This document shows, piece after piece, positions 59,252 through 64,000 of a stretch of DNA of 64,000 nucleotides (positions are counted from its first letter, which is position 1; each line of letters starts with the position of its first letter). The stretch comes from Streptomyces sp. NBC_00683 (GTDB lineage Bacteria; Actinomycetota; Actinomycetes; Streptomycetales; Streptomycetaceae): assembly GCF_036226745.1 (NCBI RefSeq), contig NZ_CP109013.1, positions 6,138,001 to 6,202,000 on the forward strand. The letters are read 5' to 3'. Under the pieces are notes generated by a model. That model was not told the DNA's origin, searched no databases, and worked only from the letters and a program-made list of their open reading frames with translations. Position numbers and translations under genes: made by a program.

Positions 59252-61060
59252 TTGAACGTCAGCCAGGAAGTTGCGGACAGCGCCACCTTCGCCCGGGAGG
59301 GCGACCTGCCGCGTGTGCCGCTGCCCACGCTCGAGGCGAGCTGCGAAAGGTTCCTCGCCTGGAGCGCACCGCTCCTGACCGCCGAGGAACGGGCGGCGAC
59401 CGAGGCCGAGGTCGCCGCCTTCCTGCGGCCCGACGGACCCGGCCGGGTCCTGCACGCGGCGCTGGAGGAGTACGACGGCACGGAGGGCGTGCACAGCTGG
59501 CTCGACACCTTCTGGCCGTACCGCTACCTCGGCCGCCGGGACCGGATCGCGCTCAACGCCAACTTCTTCTTCCTGTTCCAGGACACCGGCCAGGGCCAGC
59601 TCGACCGGGCGGCCGGCCTCGTCGCCGGGGCGCTCAACTACAAGCGGCAGCTGGACGAGGGCCTCATCGCGCCGGTGGAGCAGCGCGGAGTGCCGCAGTC
59701 CATGGTGCAGAACAAGTACCTGTTCTCCACGACCCGCATCCCCGGCGTCCCACTGGACACCGTCCGCGCCCCGTACAGCGACAGCGCGCCCGGCCCCTCC
59801 ACGGCCCGGCACATCGTCGTATTCTTCCGGGGCAGCATGTTCCGGCTGGACGTCCTCGGTGAGGACGGTGCCCCGCACAGCCTCGACGAGATCGAAGCCG
59901 GACTGCGCGCCGTGACCAAGGCCGACGTGCACACGGACGAGGCGGACCGAGCCGGCCACCTCACCAGCATGGCGCGCGCCGAATGGGCGGCGGCCCGGGA
60001 CACCCTCCTCGCCCACCCCCGCAACGCCGAGACACTGGACGACATCGAGACCGCGCTGTTCTGCGTCTGCCTGGAGGACTTCGCACCCGGGGACACCAAG
60101 GCCACCTGCGACGAACTGCTGTACGGGGACCGGGGCAACCGCTGGTTCGACAAGGCCGTCTCCTTCGTCGTCTACACCGACGGCCGGGCCGGCATCAACG
60201 TGGAGCACTGCGAGCTCGACGGGACGACCATCCTCAGCTTCACCGACGCGCTGCTCAGCACCCCGCCCGAGGAGCACGCCGGCCAGTCCGGCGCCCGCGC
60301 GCAGGGACAACCGGTCCCGCAGCCCCTCGTGTTCGAGCTGGACGACACCCAGCGGGCCCAGGTGCGGTCCGCCGCCGAGTCGTTCGCCGCGTACGGCGCA
60401 GCCACCGCCACCAGCACGGTCTCCTTCGACGACTTCGGCAGCACCGCGGCCAAGGCGCTCGGCGTATCACCGGACGCGTTCGTCCAGACCGCCTACCAAC
60501 TGGCCCACCAGCGCGCCAAGGGCCACCTCGGAGCCACGTACGAGTCGATCGCGACCCGCCAGTTCCGGCACGGCCGCACCGAGGCGATGCGCGTCGTCAC
60601 CCCCGAGATGCCGGCCTTCGTGGCGGCGATGGACGACCCCGCCGCCGACCGCGACACCCGCCGCGCCGCCTTCCGCGCAGCCGCGACCGCCCATGTGACC
60701 CGTGCGAAGGAATGCCAGGCCGGGGACGCCCCCGAACAGCACCTGTGGGAGCTGGAACTCATCCAGCGCCGCCGCGGTGCCGAGCTCGGGATCACCGAAC
60801 AGCCCGCCCTGTACCGCTCACCGGGCTGGCTCACCATGCGGGACGACTACCTCAGCACCAGTTCGGCCCCGTCGGAGAACATCCAGTACTTCGGCTTCGG
60901 CTCCACGAGCAGCAAGTGCATCGGCATCGCCTACGTCCTGCTGCCCGACCGCTTCAACCTCTACCTGAGCACCCCGCTGCCGGTGGCCGCCCAGATGCAC
61001 GCCTTCGCGGACCGCCTCCGCGAGGCGGTCGCGGAACTGCGCGAGCTCCTGGCGGGCTGA
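59252..61060 (+). CDS. Carnitine/choline-type O-acyltransferase
   Basis: 602 residues from a TTG at 59252 (ribosome site weak). The two-domain fold of eukaryote-like carnitine/choline acyltransferases: the catalytic His319 in INVEHCELDGTT, the RHGRTEAMR loop (about 448-456, corresponding to the carnitine-carboxylate TETR region), the DYLSTSS motif (about 532) and FGFGSTSSKCIGIAY near the C-terminus. It would move an acyl group between CoA and a carnitine- or choline-like alcohol. This family is rare in bacteria. With a hydroxylase and a methyltransferase in front of it, it would esterify the hydroxyl made by the oxygenase. Convergent with the next gene, 40 bp gap. Confidence 0.85.
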   Translation: MNVSQEVADSATFAREGDLPRVPLPTLEASCERFLAWSAPLLTAEERAATEAEVAAFLRPDGPGRVLHAALEEYDGTEGVHSWLDTFWPYRYLGRRDRIALNANFFFLFQDTGQGQLDRAAGLVAGALNYKRQLDEGLIAPVEQRGVPQSMVQNKYLFSTTRIPGVPLDTVRAPYSDSAPGPSTARHIVVFFRGSMFRLDVLGEDGAPHSLDEIEAGLRAVTKADVHTDEADRAGHLTSMARAEWAAARDTLLAHPRNAETLDDIETALFCVCLEDFAPGDTKATCDELLYGDRGNRWFDKAVSFVVYTDGRAGINVEHCELDGTTILSFTDALLSTPPEEHAGQSGARAQGQPVPQPLVFELDDTQRAQVRSAAESFAAYGAATATSTVSFDDFGSTAAKALGVSPDAFVQTAYQLAHQRAKGHLGATYESIATRQFRHGRTEAMRVVTPEMPAFVAAMDDPAADRDTRRAAFRAAATAHVTRAKECQAGDAPEQHLWELELIQRRRGAELGITEQPALYRSPGWLTMRDDYLSTSSAPSENIQYFGFGSTSSKCIGIAYVLLPDRFNLYLSTPLPVAAQMHAFADRLREAVAELRELLAG

Positions 61061-61100
61061 CAGCCCACGCAACGGGCAGGCGGCGAGCGTCCGAAACGGC

Positions 61101-61796
61101 TCAGCCCGCCGCCTGCCCACTCCGGCGGGCCTTCACCGCCATGACGATCGGCGTGGGGTCACCGTGCTCGGCGAACCGCTCGAGCGCGAGACCGGCATCG
61201 AGGAAGCCATGGAGGAGGCCGGACAGCGGCAGGTGCCCCGCTCCGACCTTGTCGCGCAGGCCCCGGTCCGTCCACGAGGCCGTGGTCCAGTCCGCGTCGA
61301 GATATCCGGGACGGACCACGACGGCATCGGCATCCGTACGGTCGGCGAACCCGCCGCAGAAACAGGGATGGACACCGATGTGCACGAACACCCCACCGGG
61401 CCGTAGCACCCGGGCCGCTTCGTGGAGCACGGCCGGGTAGTCGGGCATGTCGGTGTGCACCATCACCGCGACGACGGCAGCCACCGATCCGTCGCGGATC
61501 GGCAGCCGCGCGGCGTCTCCCTGCGCGACCGGCAGGCGGCCGCGCGCATGGCGCAGCATTCCGGCGGACAGGTCGACGCTGACAGGGGCCCAGCCGAGCT
61601 CGCGAAGCCGTGCGGCGTGGACGCCGGTGCCGCACCCGATCTCCAGACAGGCGGCCCCTGCTCCCGCGCCGAGGAGCTCACCCAGGAGATGACCGAGGCC
61701 GCGGGGGTTGCCGGCAGTCGCTCCGGCCGCCGGGCCGCCGAGGAAATCCCGTTCGTACCAGTCCGCGATCCGGTCGTACGCCGCTGTCCGCGTCAT
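61101..61796 (-). CDS. SAM-dependent methyltransferase (UbiE/Methyltransf_11 type)
   Basis: 231 residues from ATG 61796. Motif I CLEIGCGTGVHAARLRELG, motif II SVDLSAGMLRHARGRLP, motif III AAVVAVMVHTDMPDYPAVLHEAARVLRPGGVFVHIG. It belongs to the ubiquinone/menaquinone-like small-molecule methyltransferases, without a clear substrate. The middle FCGGFADRTDADAVVVRPGYLDADWTTAS is typical of the cap region. Convergent with the acyltransferase, followed in orientation by the glnA terminator region, so transcribed alone. It is not evidently part of the oxygenase operon, but a late role there cannot be excluded. Confidence 0.85.
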   Translation of the reverse strand: MTRTAAYDRIADWYERDFLGGPAAGATAGNPRGLGHLLGELLGAGAGAACLEIGCGTGVHAARLRELGWAPVSVDLSAGMLRHARGRLPVAQGDAARLPIRDGSVAAVVAVMVHTDMPDYPAVLHEAARVLRPGGVFVHIGVHPCFCGGFADRTDADAVVVRPGYLDADWTTASWTDRGLRDKVGAGHLPLSGLLHGFLDAGLALERFAEHGDPTPIVMAVKARRSGQAAG

Positions 61797-61924
61797 GGGG
61801 TGGTCCGTTCGCCGGGGAGTCCGTCGCCTCAGTACTGCCCCGTCGGGGGCGCCCTGTTGCCGGTTTCGCCGGCGGCGGAACGGCCCGACCTGCGAGGAGG
61901 GTTCTGCGTGCGGGCACGGAAAAG

Positions 61925-61972
61925 GCCGTCGGCCGTGTCCTCCCGGGCGGGGAGGAACACGGCCGACGGCCC
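61925..61972 (-). terminator. Intrinsic terminator of glnA
   Basis: GGCCGTCGGCCGTGT (61925-61939) pairs perfectly with 61958-61972, with a second CTCC/GGAG stem in the loop, and on the minus strand it is followed by TTTT (61924-61921). It begins 46 bp past the glnA stop and is the classic intrinsic form. Confidence 0.88.
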
Positions 61973-62018
61973 ACGGACGGCCCAGGCGAGCGGAAAGCCG
62001 CTCCTGCCCGTGGCCTTC

Positions 62019-63428
62019 CTAGATGTCGAAGTACAGCTCGAACTCGTGCGGGTGCGGGCGCAGCTGGATCGGGGCGATCTCGTTCGTGCGCTTGTAGTCG
62101 ATCCACGTCTCGATCAGGTCGGGCGTGAAGACGCCGCCGGCCTGGAGGTAGTCGTGGTCCGCCTCGAGGGCGTCGAGGACCGCCGGGAGCGAGGTCGGGA
62201 CCTGCTGGACGCCCGCGTGCTCCTCGGGGGCCAGCTCGTAGAGGTCCTTGTCGATCGGCTCCGGGGGCTCGATCTTGTTCTTCACGCCGTCCAGGCCGGC
62301 CATCAGCAGGGCCGAGAACGCCAGGTACGGGTTCGAGGACGGGTCCGGGGCGCGGAACTCGACGCGCTTCGCCTTCGGGTTGGAGCCCGTGATCGGGATA
62401 CGCATCGCGGCGGAGCGGTTGCGCTGCGAGTACACCATGTTGACCGGTGCCTCGAAGCCCGGGACCAGGCGGTGGTAGGAGTTCACCGTCGGGTTGGTGA
62501 AGGCAAGCAGCGACGGGGCGTGCTTCAGGATGCCGCCGATGTAGTAGCGGGCCATGTCCGACAGGCCGGCGTAACCCTGCTCGTCGTAGAAGAGCGGCGT
62601 GCCGCCCTGCCACAGCGACTGGTGGACGTGCATGCCCGAGCCGTTGTCACCGAAGATCGGCTTCGGCATGAAGGTCGCGGTCTTGCCGTTGCGCCAGGCG
62701 ACGTTCTTCACGATGTACTTGAAGAGCATCAGGTCGTCGGCCGCGGCGAGCAGCGTGTTGAACTTGTAGTTGATCTCCGCCTGGCCGGCGGTGCCGACCT
62801 CGTGGTGCTGGCGCTCGACCTGGAGGCCGTTCTTGTCCAGCTCCAGGGAGATCTCGGCACGCAGGTCGGCGAAGTGGTCGACCGGCGGGGTCGGGAAGTA
62901 GCCGCCCTTGTAGCGGACCTTGTAGCCGCGGTTGTTCTCCTCCGACCCGGTGTTCCAGGCGCCGGCCTCGGAGTCGATGTGGTAGAAGCTCTCGTTCGCC
63001 GACGTCTGGAAGCGGACGTTGTCGAAGACGTAGAACTCGGCCTCGGGGCCGAAGTACGCGGTGTCGGCGACACCGGTCGAGGCGAGGTAGGCCTCGGCCT
63101 TCTTGGCCACGTTCCGCGGGTCACGGCTGTACTGCTCGCCCGTGATCGGGTCGTGGATGAAGAAGTTGATGTTGACAGTCTTGTCGCGGCGGAACGGGTC
63201 GACGCGAGCCGTCGAGATGTCCGCGCGGAGCGCCATGTCGGACTCGTGGATGGCCTGGAAACCGCGGATCGACGAGCCGTCGAACGCGAGCTCCTCGTTC
63301 GGGTCGAAGACTGCCGCCGGGATGGTGAAGTGCTGCATCACACCGGGCAGGTCGCAGAATCGGACATCGATGAACTTGACGTCTTCGTCGGCGATGTACT
63401 TCTTCACGTCGTCGGCGTTCTGGAACAT
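62019..63428 (-). CDS. glnA: Glutamine synthetase type I (main ammonium-assimilating GS)
   Basis: 469 residues, the standard GSI length, from ATG 63428 after AGGAGGAG. Marks in order: [28 protein letters not shown] (metal), [42 protein letters not shown] (metal/ATP), [12 protein letters not shown] and [11 protein letters not shown]. The adenylylation Tyr lies in [12 protein letters not shown], the site modified by GlnE (encoded at 13844). It is the dodecameric enzyme that makes glutamine from glutamate and ammonium. The strong GlnR box upstream (63528-63565) indicates nitrogen control. Ends with an intrinsic terminator. Confidence 0.97.
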   Translation of the reverse strand: MFQNADDVKKYIADEDVKFIDVRFCDLPGVMQHFTIPAAVFDPNEELAFDGSSIRGFQAIHESDMALRADISTARVDPFRRDKTVNINFFIHDPITGEQYSRDPRNVAKKAEAYLASTGVADTAYFGPEAEFYVFDNVRFQTSANESFYHIDSEAGAWNTGSEENNRGYKVRYKGGYFPTPPVDHFADLRAEISLELDKNGLQVERQHHEVGTAGQAEINYKFNTLLAAADDLMLFKYIVKNVAWRNGKTATFMPKPIFGDNGSGMHVHQSLWQGGTPLFYDEQGYAGLSDMARYYIGGILKHAPSLLAFTNPTVNSYHRLVPGFEAPVNMVYSQRNRSAAMRIPITGSNPKAKRVEFRAPDPSSNPYLAFSALLMAGLDGVKNKIEPPEPIDKDLYELAPEEHAGVQQVPTSLPAVLDALEADHDYLQAGGVFTPDLIETWIDYKRTNEIAPIQLRPHPHEFELYFDI

Positions 63429-63527
63429 CCAACTCCTCCTACTCCCGACCCGGAGAAGGGCGGGGTTGCAGCTCTTTCGTGCGGCCAGTGCGGTGGCACA
63501 CGCTGGACCCGACCATAGGCAGGCAGG

Positions 63528-63565
63528 ATTTCTCAAGCATGACCCATTTGTTTCGCCCAAGTTAA
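63528..63565 (-). promoter_or_regulatory. GlnR box of glnA
   Basis: On the minus strand the box reads TTAAC-N6-GAAAC-N6-GTCAT-N6-GAAAT: four half-sites at exact 11-bp spacing, 100 bp before the glnA start. It matches the published consensus gTnAC-N6-GaAAC twice over. Activation by GlnR under nitrogen limitation is expected. Confidence 0.85.
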
Positions 63566-63651
63566 CCAGGCCGGTCGTCAGCGGCACCTCAGCGACGTTT
63601 ATGAGTGCCCCGCCCGGCCAGGAGCAAACACGGGCGCAGTACCGTGGACGG

Positions 63652-64000
63652 GTGGACAACAGGCAAGCAATCGGATCGTGGCTCTCGGGGCCACGCGCGG
63701 CGGCCGAGGAGATGGGCGCCGACTTCGGTTACCGGGGCGAGCGCCTCGGTCTGCCCCAGGAAGGCCCGGGGTCCGTGGCCCCGCTCGGCCGGCGCTTCGG
63801 GGCACTCTTCATCGACTGGACCGTGTGCATGGTGATCGCATACGGGCTGCTCGCTCAAGGTGACCAACAGGTGGCCGGGAACTGGGCGCTGGGCGTCTTC
63901 CTCGTACTGAGCCTGCTGACGGTGGGAACCATCGGTTCCACGCCGGGCAAGCGCATCCTGGGCCTGCGGGTCGTCGCCGAGGGCGGCGGGCGGCTCGGCA
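63652..64000 (+). CDS. RDD-family membrane protein, cut by window edge
   Basis: The frame opens with a GTG at 63652 and runs past the window end, so only the first 116 codons are seen. After a polar start ([34 protein letters not shown]) comes [23 protein letters not shown], the RDD signature (Arg at the cytoplasmic edge, Asp in the first helix), then a second helix and [16 protein letters not shown], the second RDD motif. RDD proteins are small integral membrane proteins, some acting in ion or cation exchange; function here is unknown. It is divergent from glnA with 223 bp between, a placement seen in other streptomycetes. Confidence 0.8.
   Translation, partial: MDNRQAIGSWLSGPRAAAEEMGADFGYRGERLGLPQEGPGSVAPLGRRFGALFIDWTVCMVIAYGLLAQGDQQVAGNWALGVFLVLSLLTVGTIGSTPGKRILGLRVVAEGGGRLG

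Noticed and set aside
1..64000. tRNA/rRNA genes, CRISPR arrays, IS elements, prophage, conjugative origin
   Set aside because: No cloverleaf-like arms with CCA or TPsiC loops, no spaced direct repeats, no transposase or integrase sequence and no att-like duplications were seen on reading through.

Overview
The window is high-GC actinobacterial DNA, almost certainly a Streptomyces chromosome. The evidence is pervasive G/C third positions, frequent GTG/TTG starts with purine-rich ribosome sites, and a gene set (glnA2, glnE, malR-malEFG-aglA, glnII, glnA, MarR/TetR/LysR/LacI regulators, secreted glycoside hydrolases) that, from memory, follows the core order around glnA-glnII-mal-glnE of S. coelicolor. 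I see no tRNA, rRNA, CRISPR array, insertion sequence or prophage. Gene families are recognised from motifs by eye; no database search was run.

Layout. (1) 1-5.2 kb: the end of a membrane-protein gene, the GS-like gene glnA2, and a minus-strand pair that looks like a polymorphic toxin (pilin-like anchor, Gly/Thr linker, PD-(D/E)XK-like tail) with a 4-nt-overlapping putative immunity gene. (2) 5.5-13.7 kb: a secreted LamG protein, a MarR/SnoaL-like divergent pair with three inverted repeats between them, a secreted glucuronoyl esterase with a CBM2 preceded by a near-perfect CebR/CelR box, a lipoprotein, a PrmC-related methyltransferase and a PPOX-fold protein. (3) 13.8-18 kb: glnE (the GS adenylyltransferase) and a PAP2 membrane phosphatase. 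(4) 18-37 kb: maltodextrin utilisation: malR, malEFG, aglA, a second MalR-like LacI repressor, then a secreted alpha-amylase with CBM20 and a 1770-residue secreted amylase-pullulanase, interrupted by aldo/keto reductase, epimerase, LysR and unknown genes. CTTGC-type repeats lie upstream of malE and of the amylase. (5) 37-57 kb: mostly regulators and small enzymes: TetR, a sigma-like/membrane chimera, a DUF1996 secreted protein, two AhpD-like genes each divergent from a regulator, a two-component system facing an MMPL exporter, an OmpR-type winged-helix protein behind a 39-codon ORF, glnII, a MocR regulator and an ArsC-like protein. (6) 57.4-61.1 kb: a three-gene operon of an Fe(II)/2-oxoglutarate oxygenase of the BesD-like family (with the hydroxylase-type HxD), a SAM methyltransferase and a carnitine/choline-type acyltransferase, all apparently with TTG starts. 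(7) 61-64 kb: a methyltransferase, glnA with a textbook four-half-site GlnR box, and the start of an RDD membrane protein.

Two themes tie the region together. Nitrogen: GSI (glnA), GSII (glnII) and GlnA2 lie together with the GSI-modifying enzyme GlnE, and both glnA and glnII carry 38-bp GlnR-type operators. Carbon: secreted amylase and pullulanase make maltodextrins, MalEFG imports them (the ATPase, presumably MsiK, is elsewhere), AglA cleaves them inside, and one or two LacI repressors sense them. The most novel-looking loci are the oxygenase/methyltransferase/acyltransferase operon and the toxin/immunity pair.
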